Source: Rhizobium sp. 11515TR (GTDB lineage: Bacteria; Pseudomonadota; Alphaproteobacteria; Rhizobiales; Rhizobiaceae). Taken from it: a stretch of 64,000 bases of DNA. Position 1 is the first letter of the stretch. Each line of letters opens with the position of its first letter. The position numbers were made by a program, and so were the translations under genes. The notes below the pieces were generated by a model, which did not search any database, was not told where the DNA came from, and worked only from the letters and a program-made list of their open reading frames with translations. This document shows positions 32,341 to 42,279 of this stretch, in pieces. The stretch is taken from contig NZ_CP022998.1 of the NCBI RefSeq assembly GCF_002277895.1, forward strand, positions 3,639,501 through 3,703,500, written 5' to 3'.

Positions 32341-33768
32341 ATGGCAGCAAAGATCGTTCCGGTGATCATGGCAGGGGGCAAGGGTACGCGGCTGTGGCCG
32401 CTGTCGCGCGCTTCCGCCCCGAAGCAATTCATCCAGTTCATCGGCGACAAGACGCTGTTCCAGAACACTTTGGAGCGGGTGGCCGATCCCGAGCTCTATG
32501 AATCGCCGATCGTTCTCACCAATGAGGAATTCCGCTTCCTCGTCGCAGAGCAGGCCCGCGAACTCGACCTTAAGCTCGCCGCCGTGCTGCTGGAGCCGAT
32601 CGCCCGCAATACTGCCGCTGCCGTTGCCGCCGCCGCTGCGCTCGTCACCGAGCTTTTCGGCAAGGACGCGATCATGCATGTCCTCGGCTCCGATTATGAG
32701 ATCGATGCCAATACCACCTATTACGATTGCGTGCGCCTGGCTCGCGAGACGGCGCTGCAGGGCAAGCTCGTCACCTTCGGCATCAAGCCGACGGAACCGG
32801 CGACCGGCTATGGCTATATCGAAAGCGGCAAGGCGCTCTCGACCGGCGCCCATGCCGTCAAGCGTTTTGTCGAAAAGCCTGCCTTGGACAAGGCCCAGGA
32901 GATGGTTGCCAGTGGCCAATTCTACTGGAACTCCGGCATGTTCATGTTCTCGGCCGCCCAGCTTCTCGCTGAGATGAAGGAATTTGCGCCTGACGTCGAA
33001 AAGGCTGCCAGCAAGGCCGTCTCCAAATCAACGCGCGACCTCGATTTTACCCGCCTCGACGCCGACAATTTCTCCAAGAGCCCGGACATCTCCATCGACT
33101 ACGCGCTGATGGAAAAGACGGCCAACGCCGCCGTCGTTCCCTCGCCCTTCACCTGGTCCGATCTCGGCAGCTGGGATGCGGTCTGGAAAGTTGGAAGCCG
33201 TGACGAAAGCGGCAACGTGTCGGCGGGCGCCACGACGCTGGTCAACACCAAGAATTCGCTCGTCATGTCGCATAGTCTGCATGTTGCCGTGCAGGGCCTT
33301 GAGGACGTCGCCGTCATCGCCAGCGAAGACGCCGTCTATGTCGGCCACCTCAAGGACAGCCAGGAAGTCGGCAAGCTCGTCAAGCTGCTCGCAAGCGAGA
33401 AGAAGACGGCCAAGCTCACCGAGACGCACCCGACCTCCTACCGCCCCTGGGGCGGCTATACCTCTGTGCTGAACGGCGAGCGCTTCCAGGTGAAGCGTAT
33501 CTTCGTCCTTCCCGGCAAGAAGCTGTCGCTGCAGAAGCATCACCACCGCTCCGAGCACTGGATCGTCGTCAAGGGCACAGCTGAAGTGACGGTCGGCGAG
33601 AACGTGCAGATGCTGCGCGAAAACGAATCGATCTATATCCCGCTCGGCGAAGTGCATCGTCTGTCCAACCCGGGCAAGATCCTGCTGGAGCTCATCGAAG
33701 TGCAGACCGGCTCCTATCTCGGCGAGGACGACATCATCCGCCTGGTCGATGAGTTCGGCAGAAGCTGA
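32341..33768 (+). CDS. manC: Mannose-1-phosphate guanylyltransferase / mannose-6-phosphate isomerase
   Basis: 475 residues, the bifunctional type II enzyme. The N-terminal nucleotidyltransferase (about 1-290) has MAGGKGTRLWPLSR and the FVEKP motif. The C-terminal cupin phosphomannose isomerase (about 355-470) has RPWGGY, QKHHHRSEHWIVV and the metal-site sequence YIPLGEVHRLSNPG. It makes GDP-mannose from mannose 1-phosphate and interconverts fructose 6-phosphate and mannose 6-phosphate, feeding LPS O-antigen and other polysaccharides. The ATG at 32341 follows AGGAG; the longer upstream frame has no ribosome site. Single gene with its own terminator. Confidence 0.96.
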   Translation: MAAKIVPVIMAGGKGTRLWPLSRASAPKQFIQFIGDKTLFQNTLERVADPELYESPIVLTNEEFRFLVAEQARELDLKLAAVLLEPIARNTAAAVAAAAALVTELFGKDAIMHVLGSDYEIDANTTYYDCVRLARETALQGKLVTFGIKPTEPATGYGYIESGKALSTGAHAVKRFVEKPALDKAQEMVASGQFYWNSGMFMFSAAQLLAEMKEFAPDVEKAASKAVSKSTRDLDFTRLDADNFSKSPDISIDYALMEKTANAAVVPSPFTWSDLGSWDAVWKVGSRDESGNVSAGATTLVNTKNSLVMSHSLHVAVQGLEDVAVIASEDAVYVGHLKDSQEVGKLVKLLASEKKTAKLTETHPTSYRPWGGYTSVLNGERFQVKRIFVLPGKKLSLQKHHHRSEHWIVVKGTAEVTVGENVQMLRENESIYIPLGEVHRLSNPGKILLELIEVQTGSYLGEDDIIRLVDEFGRS

Positions 33769-33795
33769 GCGCAGGCAAACAGATCAAGATTTCAG

Positions 33796-33823
33796 AACGG
33801 CGGGCAAAAGCTCGCCGTTTTTG
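33796..33823 (+). terminator. Rho-independent terminator after manC
   Basis: AACGGCGGGC (33796-33805) pairs with GCTCGCCGTT (33810-33819, one G-U) around AAAA, followed by ttttgtttt. Confidence 0.85.
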
Positions 33824-33951
33824 TTTTGGAGTTACATGGCAGGACTTTCCGAAGCGCCGGGAGACACCTTGCTTTCTTTCGCTGCATTGCACACACTGCC
33901 CCGCGGGAACAGCAATCACCGCACAACGATGCGGGCTAGGCGAAGAGACAT

Positions 33952-36900
33952 ATGGCGATCAAGGCGAGCATCTATCATCTCACCCACTACAAATACGACA
34001 ATCCGGTCCGCCTCGGCCCCCAGATCATCCGCCTGAAACCCGCCTCCCATTCCAAGACGCGCGTGCTGAGCCATTCGCTGAAGGTCACGCCGTCAAATCA
34101 TTTCGTGAACCTGCAGCAGGACCCCTACGGCAACTATCTCGCCCGCTTCGTCTTTCCCGATCCGGTCACCGAGCTGAAGATCGAAGTCGATCTGGTCGCC
34201 GACATGACGGTCTACAATCCCTTTGACTTCTTCGTCGAAGAGGAAGCGACGAAATGGCCCTTCGACTATCCCGAGACCATCCGCGAGGATCTGTCGATCT
34301 ATATGAAGCCGGAGGAGCCTGGTCTCCGGCTGAAAGCCTTCCTCGCCACGCTCGACCGCTCGGAGCAAAAGACCGTCGACATGGTCGTCGGCCTCAACAC
34401 GCGCCTGCAGCAGGAAATCGGCTATGTCATCCGCATGGAAGCCGGCGTCCAGACGCCTGAGGAAACATTGGAAAAGGCGAAAGGCTCCTGTCGCGATACG
34501 AGCTGGCTGCTCGTTCAGGTGCTGCGTCATCTCGGCCTCGCCGCCCGCTTCGTCTCCGGCTACCTCATCCAGCTCACGCCGGACCTGAAGGCGCTCGACG
34601 GCCCCTCCGGCACAGAGGTCGACTTCACCGACCTGCATGCCTGGGCGGAAGTCTATCTTCCCGGCGCCGGCTGGGTGGGCCTCGATCCGACCTCGGGCCT
34701 TCTGACGGGCGAGAGCCATATTCCGCTGGCCGCCACGCCGCATTACCGCAATGCCGCACCGATCTCGGGCGGCTATTTCGGCGAGGCCAAGACCGAATTC
34801 GACTTCGACATGAAGGTCGCCCGCGTCGCCGAGCATCCGCGCATCACCAAACCCTTCTCGGACGAAAGCTGGGATGCCTTGAACGAACTCGGCGAAAAGG
34901 TTGACGCGATCCTCAAGGAAGATGACGTGCGCCTGACCATGGGCGGCGAGCCGACTTTCGTGTCGATCGACGATTTCCAGTCAGAGGAATGGAATACGGC
35001 GGCTGTAGGCCCGACCAAGCGTGAAAAAGCCGACACGCTGATCCGCCGCCTGCGAGAACGCTTCGCACCGAACGGCTTCCTGCATTACGGCCAGGGCAAG
35101 TGGTATCCTGGCGAAAGCCTGCCGCGCTGGACCTTCTCCCTCTATTGGCGGCGCGATGGCCGGCCGATCTGGTCGAATCCCGATCTGATCGCCAATGAGG
35201 GCCGCAACTACAGCGTCACCGAAGACGATGCCGGCCGACTGCTGACGGCGATCGCCGGCGAACTCGACATAGAACCGGATTATGTGGAGCCCGCCTTCGA
35301 GGACCCCGCCGAATGGCTGGTCAAGGAAGCGAACCTGCCCGAGAATGTCGACCCCTCCAATTCGAAGCTGAAGGATCCGGAAGAGCGTTCGCGCATGGCC
35401 CGCGTCTTCGAACGCGGCTTGACTCGGCCAACAGGCTATATCCTCCCGATTCAGGCATGGAATGCGCGCGCCAGCGGCCGCCGCTGGACGAGCGAGAAGT
35501 GGCGTACGCGCCGCGGGCGTATCTTCCTGACGCCCGGTGACAGTCCGGTCGGCTACCGCCTGCCACTGAATTCACTCGGCTGGATACCGGCGTCGCAATA
35601 TCCCTACATCAACCCGATGGACCCGACGATCCCGCGCGAAGCGCTGCCGGATTACAATGAAGACAAGGGCCGGCCGCTGCAGGCTGCCCATTTCCAGCCC
35701 TTCACCGGCCAGCAGCCAATCATGCCGCAATCCCTCGACGAGATCGGCGGCTATGTGCGCACCGCCATCAGCGTCGAGCCGCGCGACGGGCGCCTCTGCA
35801 TCTTCATGCCACCGACGGTCAGCGTCGAGGATTACCTCGATCTCGTCGCCTCGGCCGAACGTGCGGCCGCGGCCCTCAACCTTCCGGTCCATATCGAGGG
35901 CTATCCGCCGCCGCAGGACGAACGCATCAATGTCATCCGTGTTGCCCCCGATCCCGGCGTGATCGAAGTCAACATCCATCCGGCATCGAGCTGGAAGGAA
36001 GCCGTCGATATCACCACCGCGGTTTACGAAGAGGCACGCGCCAGCCGGCTCGGCACCGACAAGTTCATGATTGACGGCCGCCACACCGGCACCGGCGGCG
36101 GCAATCACGTGGTCGTCGGCGGCCGCAATACCATGGATAGCCCGTTCCTGCGCCGTCCCGACCTGTTGAAGAGCCTGGTGCTGCATTGGCAGCGCCATCC
36201 CTCGCTCTCCTATCTCTTTTCCGGCATGTTCATCGGTCCGACCAGCCAGGCGCCGCGCATCGACGAAGCCCGCCATGACAGCCTCTACGAACTGGAAATT
36301 GCGCTGGCCCAGGTCCCGGCGCCCGGTCGCGGCATCCAGCCGCTTCCGTGGCTCGTCGACCGGCTCTTCCGCAATCTTCTGACCGATGTCACCGGCAACA
36401 CGCATCGCTCGGAAATCTGCATCGACAAACTGTTTTCGCCGGATGGACCGACGGGACGCCTCGGTCTCGTCGAATTCCGCGGTTTCGAAATGCCGCCGAA
36501 TGCCCGCATGAGCCTTGCGCAGCAATTGCTGGTGCGCGCACTGATCGCCCGCTTCTGGCGCAACCCGATCGATGGCAAGTTCGTGCGCTGGGGCACGACG
36601 CTGCATGATCGGTTCATGCTACCGTATTATATCTGGCAGGATTTCCTCGACGTCCTCAGCGATCTTCGCGAAAACGGTTTCAACCTCAGACCGGAATGGT
36701 TCCAAGCGCAGCTCGAATTCCGCTTCCCTTTCTGCGGCGAAGTCGAATACGAGGGCTGCAAGCTGGAGCTGCGCCAGGCGCTGGAACCATGGCACGTCAT
36801 GGGCGAAGAAGGCGCGATCGGCGGCACCGTGCGCTATGTCGATTCGTCGGTCGAGCGCCTGCAAGTGCGGTTCGAAACCGCTAATCCCTCCCGCTATACG

Positions 36901-37272
36901 GTGACCTGCAATGGCCGTCCCGTACCGCTGCCGCCGACCGGAATGGCAGGCGTCTCGGTCGCCGGTGTGCGCTACAAGGCATGGCACCCAGCCTCAGGCT
37001 TGCATCCCGTGCTCCCCATCGATACGCCGCTGACCTTCGATATCTACGATACATGGTCGCGCCGCTCGATCGGCGGCTGCATCTACCATGTTGCCCATCC
37101 GGGCGGGCGCAACTACGACACCTTCCCCGTCAATGGCAACGAGGCGGAAGCGCGACGTCTTGCGCGTTTCGAGCCTTGGGGGCATACAGCAGGTGGCTAT
37201 GCCGTAAGACCGGAGACTGCATCGGTGGAATTCCCGCTGACGCTCGACCTCAGGCGTCCGGCGGGAATTTGA
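33952..37272 (+). CDS. Transglutaminase-like protein with DUF2126 domain
   Basis: 1106 residues. An N-terminal bacterial-transglutaminase beta domain (about 1-95) leads to a papain-like transglutaminase core (about 150-255) with the full triad: Cys180 ([10 protein letters not shown]), His229 (TDLHAWAEV) and Asp245 (GLDPTSG). The rest (about 290-1106) is the large DUF2126 region, with [14 protein letters not shown] at its start and an [14 protein letters not shown] block; some of it looks like an amidoligase-type enzyme. No signal peptide is visible, so it is cytoplasmic. It starts a three-gene operon with the ATP-grasp/alpha-E protein (13 bases on) and a second transglutaminase. The likely chemistry is hydrolysis, transfer or formation of amide bonds; the substrate is unknown. 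Confidence 0.93.
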   Translation: MAIKASIYHLTHYKYDNPVRLGPQIIRLKPASHSKTRVLSHSLKVTPSNHFVNLQQDPYGNYLARFVFPDPVTELKIEVDLVADMTVYNPFDFFVEEEATKWPFDYPETIREDLSIYMKPEEPGLRLKAFLATLDRSEQKTVDMVVGLNTRLQQEIGYVIRMEAGVQTPEETLEKAKGSCRDTSWLLVQVLRHLGLAARFVSGYLIQLTPDLKALDGPSGTEVDFTDLHAWAEVYLPGAGWVGLDPTSGLLTGESHIPLAATPHYRNAAPISGGYFGEAKTEFDFDMKVARVAEHPRITKPFSDESWDALNELGEKVDAILKEDDVRLTMGGEPTFVSIDDFQSEEWNTAAVGPTKREKADTLIRRLRERFAPNGFLHYGQGKWYPGESLPRWTFSLYWRRDGRPIWSNPDLIANEGRNYSVTEDDAGRLLTAIAGELDIEPDYVEPAFEDPAEWLVKEANLPENVDPSNSKLKDPEERSRMARVFERGLTRPTGYILPIQAWNARASGRRWTSEKWRTRRGRIFLTPGDSPVGYRLPLNSLGWIPASQYPYINPMDPTIPREALPDYNEDKGRPLQAAHFQPFTGQQPIMPQSLDEIGGYVRTAISVEPRDGRLCIFMPPTVSVEDYLDLVASAERAAAALNLPVHIEGYPPPQDERINVIRVAPDPGVIEVNIHPASSWKEAVDITTAVYEEARASRLGTDKFMIDGRHTGTGGGNHVVVGGRNTMDSPFLRRPDLLKSLVLHWQRHPSLSYLFSGMFIGPTSQAPRIDEARHDSLYELEIALAQVPAPGRGIQPLPWLVDRLFRNLLTDVTGNTHRSEICIDKLFSPDGPTGRLGLVEFRGFEMPPNARMSLAQQLLVRALIARFWRNPIDGKFVRWGTTLHDRFMLPYYIWQDFLDVLSDLRENGFNLRPEWFQAQLEFRFPFCGEVEYEGCKLELRQALEPWHVMGEEGAIGGTVRYVDSSVERLQVRFETANPSRYTVTCNGRPVPLPPTGMAGVSVAGVRYKAWHPASGLHPVLPIDTPLTFDIYDTWSRRSIGGCIYHVAHPGGRNYDTFPVNGNEAEARRLARFEPWGHTAGGYAVRPETASVEFPLTLDLRRPAGI

Positions 37273-37285
37273 GACGAGACTGAGC

Positions 37286-39703
37286 ATGGGTAGAAAACCG
37301 GCGACGGAACGACGGGATGAGGTGAAGACCGGCACTGCCAAGGCGCCGGCCTTTGCCTATCGTCCCCTGCCCGGCGTCGCCGACGAAATGGTCGACAACA
37401 AAGGTGCCGTCCGCCCGGTTTGGCAGAACTTTCTGTCAGCGCTCTCGCGCCTATCGGAAGAGGAACTGACCGAGCGCTTCGCCCGCGCCGACCGCTATTT
37501 GCGCGATGCCGGCGTCTTCTATCGCGCCTATGGAACGGCGGGAGTCAGCGAGCGCAATTGGCCGATCTCCCATATTCCCGTACTCATCGACGAGCGCGAA
37601 TGGCAGGCTCTCTCCGAAGGCCTGCAGCAGCGCGCCGACCTTTTGGAATCGATCATCGCCGATATCTATGGCGACAATCGGCTCGTGAACGAAGGGCTTT
37701 TGCCACCGGCGCTGATTGCCGGCAATCCGGAATTCCTGCGCCCGCTTGTCGGCGTCAAGCCAGCAAGCGGCCACTACCTGCATTTCCTGGCTTTCGAAGT
37801 CGGCCGCGGTCCTGACGGGAACTGGTGGGTGCTGGCTGACCGCGCGCAGGCGCCATCCGGCGCCGGCTTTGCGCTGGAAACCCGTGTCGCTACCACCCGT
37901 GCCTTTTCCGATATCTATGCCGAAACCAAGGTTCATCGCCTTGCCTCCTTCTTCGGTGCCTTTCGCGATGCGCTTCTTGGCGGCAAGCGCGGAGCCGAAG
38001 GACGTGTTGCCGTCCTGACGCCGGGGCCTGCCAACGAAACCTATTACGAGCACGCCTATATTGCCCGCTATCTCGGCTTCATGCTGCTGGAGGGCGAGGA
38101 CATCACGGTGGTCAACGATCAGCTGATGGTGCGCACCGTCGCGGGGCTGCGGCCGATCAGTGTCCTCTGGCGTCGCCTTGATGCCTCCTATGCCGATCCA
38201 TTGGAGCTCAACCAGCATTCCCATATCGGCACGCCGGGCATGGTCGAGGCCCTGCGGGCGCAGACGGTGACCATCGTCAATGCGCTCGGCTCCGGTATTC
38301 TCGAGACGCGCGCCCTTCTCGCCTTCATGCCGACCATCTGTCGGCATCTGCGTGGTGAGGAATTGAAGCTGCCGTCGATCGCCACCTGGTGGTGCGGCCA
38401 AAAGGCAGAGCGCGAACATGTCGCCGCCAACATCGAGAAGATGGTCATTGGCCCGGCCTATTCCTGCATGCCCTTCTTCGATGACAACGGCCAGTCCGTG
38501 CTGGGCTCGACCCTGCGCAGCACCGCCCGCGATTCGATTGCGGATTGGCTGGCAACCGAAGGTCAAAAATTGGTTGGCCAGGAGGTCGTGACACTTTCGA
38601 CGACGCCGGCCTGGGTCAATGGCAGGCTGACGCCGCGGCCGATGAGCCTGCGTGTCTTCGCCGCCCGCACGGAAAACGGCTGGCAGATCATGCCCGGCGG
38701 CTTCGCCCGCATCGGCAGCGGCGACGATGTCGCGGCAATTGCCATGCAGGCAGGAGGTTCGGCAGCCGATGTCTGGATCGTCTCCGACAAGCCCGTCGAG
38801 GCGCACACGCTTCTGCCGGCCGAAGAAACTTTCACCCGCAACATGCCGGGCAGCCTGCCGAGCCGGGCGGCCGACAACCTTTTCTGGCTCGGCCGCTATA
38901 TCGAGCGCGCTGAAGGCGCCCTGCGCATCCTGCGCGCCTGGCATGGCCGTTTTGCCGAGGCGGCCGATCCCAACCAGCCGCTGCTTGCCGATGTCAGCGC
39001 CTATCTTGCCGCCATCGACATCGATACCAAGCAGGCGGTGCCGGAAAACCTGCTGCGCAACATCGATAGCGCCGTCTATTCGGCCAGCAATATTCGCGAT
39101 CGCTTCTCTCCCGACGGCTGGTTGGCGCTGAACGATCTCGCCAAGACGGCACGCCGCTTCAAGGAAGGGGTGAAACCTGGCGACGATGCCAGCCATGCCA
39201 TGACGATCCTGCTGCGCAAGCTCGCGGGCTTCGCCGGCCTCGTGCATGAAAACATGTATCGCTTCACCGGCTGGCGCTTCCTGTCGCTCGGCCGCTATAT
39301 CGAGCGCGGCCTGCACATGACACGGCTGCTCGGCCATATGTCCGGCCCCGATGCGCCCGACGGCGCGCTCGACATGCTGCTTGAAATCGGCGACAGCGTC
39401 ATGACCCATCGCCGCCGCTACAACGTCAATACCGCTCGGCTGACAGTGACGGACCTGCTGGCACTCGATCCGCTCAACCCGCGATCGATCCTCTTCCAGA
39501 TGAACGAGATCCACCGCGAGGTCGAACAGCTCCCGAACGCTTACGTCAACGGCCAGATGTCGCCTTTTTTCCGCGAGGCCATGCGCCTGCATTCGGGGTT
39601 GGCTGTAATGACGCCCGAAGCGATGACTGTCGAAGTCTACCAGCAGCTGGCGCGCGAACTGGAGCGGCTGTCCGACCTGCTGGCACGCACCTACCTCGGA
39701 TGA
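37286..39703 (+). CDS. Fused circularly permuted ATP-grasp / alpha-E protein
   Basis: 805 residues joining two proteins often encoded separately. The N-terminal circularly permuted ATP-grasp domain (about 60-510) contains the family blocks RVAVLTPGPANETYYEHAYIARYLG, LLEGEDITVVND and ILETRALLAFMP. It should activate a carboxylate as an acyl phosphate and join it to an amine. The C-terminal alpha-E domain (about 520-805, starting LPSRAADNLFWLGRYIERAE) is an all-helical domain with repeated RYIERA-type motifs (again at LGRYIERGLHM) and unknown chemistry. It lies between two transglutaminase genes, 5 bases before the second one, so they are surely co-transcribed. Confidence 0.93.
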   Translation: MGRKPATERRDEVKTGTAKAPAFAYRPLPGVADEMVDNKGAVRPVWQNFLSALSRLSEEELTERFARADRYLRDAGVFYRAYGTAGVSERNWPISHIPVLIDEREWQALSEGLQQRADLLESIIADIYGDNRLVNEGLLPPALIAGNPEFLRPLVGVKPASGHYLHFLAFEVGRGPDGNWWVLADRAQAPSGAGFALETRVATTRAFSDIYAETKVHRLASFFGAFRDALLGGKRGAEGRVAVLTPGPANETYYEHAYIARYLGFMLLEGEDITVVNDQLMVRTVAGLRPISVLWRRLDASYADPLELNQHSHIGTPGMVEALRAQTVTIVNALGSGILETRALLAFMPTICRHLRGEELKLPSIATWWCGQKAEREHVAANIEKMVIGPAYSCMPFFDDNGQSVLGSTLRSTARDSIADWLATEGQKLVGQEVVTLSTTPAWVNGRLTPRPMSLRVFAARTENGWQIMPGGFARIGSGDDVAAIAMQAGGSAADVWIVSDKPVEAHTLLPAEETFTRNMPGSLPSRAADNLFWLGRYIERAEGALRILRAWHGRFAEAADPNQPLLADVSAYLAAIDIDTKQAVPENLLRNIDSAVYSASNIRDRFSPDGWLALNDLAKTARRFKEGVKPGDDASHAMTILLRKLAGFAGLVHENMYRFTGWRFLSLGRYIERGLHMTRLLGHMSGPDAPDGALDMLLEIGDSVMTHRRRYNVNTARLTVTDLLALDPLNPRSILFQMNEIHREVEQLPNAYVNGQMSPFFREAMRLHSGLAVMTPEAMTVEVYQQLARELERLSDLLARTYLG

Positions 39704-39708
39704 CGTGA

Positions 39709-40587
39709 ATGCTCTACGATCTTTCGCTTCACATGGGCTATATCTACGACGTGCCGGCCAGCGGCGCGCGGCATATATTGCGCGTCATGCCGCTCTCCCT
39801 GCCCAACCGGCAGAGGCTGATAGCAGGCTCGGTGAAGATAAACCCAGGGCCGGACGAGCAATCCTACTTCACAGATTTCTTCCAGCATCCGGCAACCTCG
39901 ATCCTGGTGCGCGAGCCGCATGAAAGGCTCGATATCCGCATGCAGGCGCGCGTTCAGGTGGAGAGCCAGCCTGTCGCCGCCGACTTCTCCCCTCTGCTCG
40001 CCAAGTTGCCGGAAGAGATCGAAGACTGCTGGTCGATCGATCCGTCTTCGCCCCACCATTTCCTCGGCAGCAGCCCGCGCCTGCCGGAGACGGGCGAAAT
40101 CACCGATTATGCCAGGCAATGGAAATCGACCAAACTGACGACACTGCAGATTGCGCATGCGGTCTGTGCGCAGATCCACAAGGACTTCACCTACGATCCC
40201 AAGGCGACGACGGTCGATACCACCCCCAAGGAGGCATTTCGCCTCAAGCGCGGGGTCTGCCAGGATTTTTCCCATGTGATGATCATCGCGCTCCGCAGCC
40301 TCGGTATCCCCGCCGGCTATGTCAGCGGCTTCTTGCGCACCATTCCGCCGCCCGGCAAGGAAAGGCTGGAAGGCGCCGACGCCATGCATGCCTGGGTGCG
40401 CGCCTGGTGCGGTGAGACGGCAGGCTGGATCGAACTCGATCCGACCAACAATATTCCCGCCGGCACCGATCACATCGTCGTTGCCTATGGCCGCGATTAT
40501 TCGGACGTTGCCCCCGTTATCGGCGTACTGAAGAGCTACGGCAATCAGAAAGCCGTTCAGGCAGTAGATGTCGTTCCACTAAAATAG
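39709..40587 (+). CDS. Second transglutaminase-like protein of the ATP-grasp operon
   Basis: 292 residues: a beta-rich N-terminal transglutaminase-associated domain (about 1-95) and the core (about 140-255) with Cys184 (KRGVCQDFSHVM), His227 (DAMHAWVRAW) and Asp244 (ELDPTNN). There is no signal peptide or membrane segment. It is the last gene of the operon begun by the DUF2126 transglutaminase. Related clusters elsewhere also carry Anbu, a proteasome-like protease; none is present downstream here, where a TadG-like gene follows after a 148-base AT-rich gap. Confidence 0.93.
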   Translation: MLYDLSLHMGYIYDVPASGARHILRVMPLSLPNRQRLIAGSVKINPGPDEQSYFTDFFQHPATSILVREPHERLDIRMQARVQVESQPVAADFSPLLAKLPEEIEDCWSIDPSSPHHFLGSSPRLPETGEITDYARQWKSTKLTTLQIAHAVCAQIHKDFTYDPKATTVDTTPKEAFRLKRGVCQDFSHVMIIALRSLGIPAGYVSGFLRTIPPPGKERLEGADAMHAWVRAWCGETAGWIELDPTNNIPAGTDHIVVAYGRDYSDVAPVIGVLKSYGNQKAVQAVDVVPLK

Positions 40588-40735
40588 AATATACTTAAAG
40601 TAGTAAAAATCTGAAGCAAATCGCGCCAGATTATGCAGTTTGTTAAAAATCAACCGATCGCTTAAACCTTCAACTAATATTTGTAATTGATAGTCCTGCC
40701 GTTCTTGAGAATTTAACTCTTTCCAATAGGCGGAC

Positions 40736-41983
40736 ATGATGATTGCCGGCTCCGATATACTTTGGGCATTTAAACAACTTCTGCGCGATAGAGCTGGAAA
40801 TTTTGGCATCCTGACGGCGATTGCCGTGCCCGTGCTGGCTGTGGCGGGAGGTGTAGCGGTCGATGTCACGAACATGTCGCTGACACGCAGCCAGCTTCAG
40901 GAATCAACGGACGCCGCCGCGCTCGCGACTGCAACCGCACTTGCGGACGGCAGTGCGACCACCACGACCGCCAAGGATCTCGGCAACAATTTCGTCCTCG
41001 GCCAAATGTCGAACTATCTCGCTGGCGATACCGATGCTGCGAATTCACTGAAAGCGGGCACCAGCACGACGGTAACAAAAACGACCGATTCCTCCGGGAA
41101 TTCTGGTTACACGGTCGTCGTAAATGCATCCTATTCGATGTCCGTGAACAGCATGACACGCCTGACAGGGCAAAGTTCCCTGAACATTTCTGCATCCAGC
41201 ACGTCAATCAGCGGCAAGACTTCCGAAACCCAGAAGAATGCGCTGTCGATGTATTTCGTTCTGGACCGTTCCGGATCCATGGATGAAGCTACGGACACGG
41301 TCAATACCCAGCAGCCGACCACGACATATACCTATAGCTGCTTGAAGACGAATGCGAACGGCTGGCAGGTGTGGAGTACTTGCACCGCCACCAAGACGAA
41401 TTACTACACCAAAATGGAATCGCTGAAGATTGCCACTTCCAATCTGGCTGCACAGCTAAACAGTGCCGACCCGAACATGATGTATGTTCGAACAGGCGCG
41501 GACTCCTATAACAATGTCGCTCAAACGCCTACAGCCCTGGCTTGGGGCACGAGCGGCATCACGACGTATGTCAACAACCTGACTTCGAGCGGCTCCACGA
41601 ATTCGGCCCCCGCGTTTACGGCCGCTGTCGACGCATTGACGAAATCGTCGACGACGTCAGGACTGACATATGAGCAGCTCCAACATAAGGACAAAAGCGG
41701 CGTCCTGAACCCGACCATGTACATCGTGTTCATGACCGATGGTGACAACAACGTGTCAAATGCCGATACAAAGACCAAGGAACAATGCGACAAGGCACGC
41801 AGCAAGGGCATCCACGTGTACACGATTGCCTTCATGGCACCGGAAAATGGCCAGGCTTTGCTGAAGTATTGCGCTACTTCAGCCTCCGACTACTTTACGC
41901 CCCAAAGCGCTGCGGATCTCTTCAAGGCATTTACGACAATCGCCACGGAAACGTCGAAGCAGATGACGCTGCTGACCAAGTGA
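40736..41983 (+). CDS. TadG-like pilus-assembly protein with von Willebrand A domain
   Basis: 415 residues. The N-terminus (RDRAGNFGILTAIAVPVLAVAGGVAVDV, about 18-45) is a Tad/TadE-like membrane segment followed by the LTRSQLQESTDAAALATATA helix that marks TadG proteins. A Thr/Ser-rich region and a vWA domain (about 165-405) follow, with an intact MIDAS: DRSGSMD, a Thr in PAFTAAVDAL and FMTDGDN. It is predicted to be anchored in the inner membrane, with the vWA domain outside. Four Cys in the vWA part may form disulphides. Composition is unusual for the window (many Thr, Ser, Asn; lower GC). No other tad genes are adjacent, so its partner system lies elsewhere. Confidence 0.88.
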   Translation: MMIAGSDILWAFKQLLRDRAGNFGILTAIAVPVLAVAGGVAVDVTNMSLTRSQLQESTDAAALATATALADGSATTTTAKDLGNNFVLGQMSNYLAGDTDAANSLKAGTSTTVTKTTDSSGNSGYTVVVNASYSMSVNSMTRLTGQSSLNISASSTSISGKTSETQKNALSMYFVLDRSGSMDEATDTVNTQQPTTTYTYSCLKTNANGWQVWSTCTATKTNYYTKMESLKIATSNLAAQLNSADPNMMYVRTGADSYNNVAQTPTALAWGTSGITTYVNNLTSSGSTNSAPAFTAAVDALTKSSTTSGLTYEQLQHKDKSGVLNPTMYIVFMTDGDNNVSNADTKTKEQCDKARSKGIHVYTIAFMAPENGQALLKYCATSASDYFTPQSAADLFKAFTTIATETSKQMTLLTK

Positions 41984-42028
41984 TCTTGCTGGCGATAGCA
42001 CCAAGCAACCATAGATAGATAACAAAGA

Positions 42029-42066
42029 AAAAGCCGCGCAATGCGAGTATCGAGCGGCTTTTCGTT
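42029..42066 (+). terminator. Rho-independent terminator after the TadG-like gene
   Basis: AAAAGCCGC (42029-42037) pairs perfectly with GCGGCTTTT (42054-42062), with a 16-base loop and a T-rich end. Confidence 0.8.
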
Positions 42067-42279
42067 TGATCGATGCGCGAATAAAAGCCCGAAACATCAT
42101 CGGAATCAAGTCTTTTCCGGCCCATGGCAAACCTTTGGCGGCATTTTTCGCATCCGCCCAACTCGCTTGTTGCAACTGCTTTACATCGGTGCGTAAACTG
42201 ATAGTGAAACGGAAAGGCAAATCGATTTAATTGAGCGTAACACGCTGAATATAAATCATAAATGGCGAGAGTTGATAGT

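Noticed and set aside
37451..39592. 713-codon frame on the - strand opposite the ATP-grasp/alpha-E gene
   Set aside because: Same shadow effect; low-complexity Gly/Ala/Arg/Asp content, no motif, no ribosome site.
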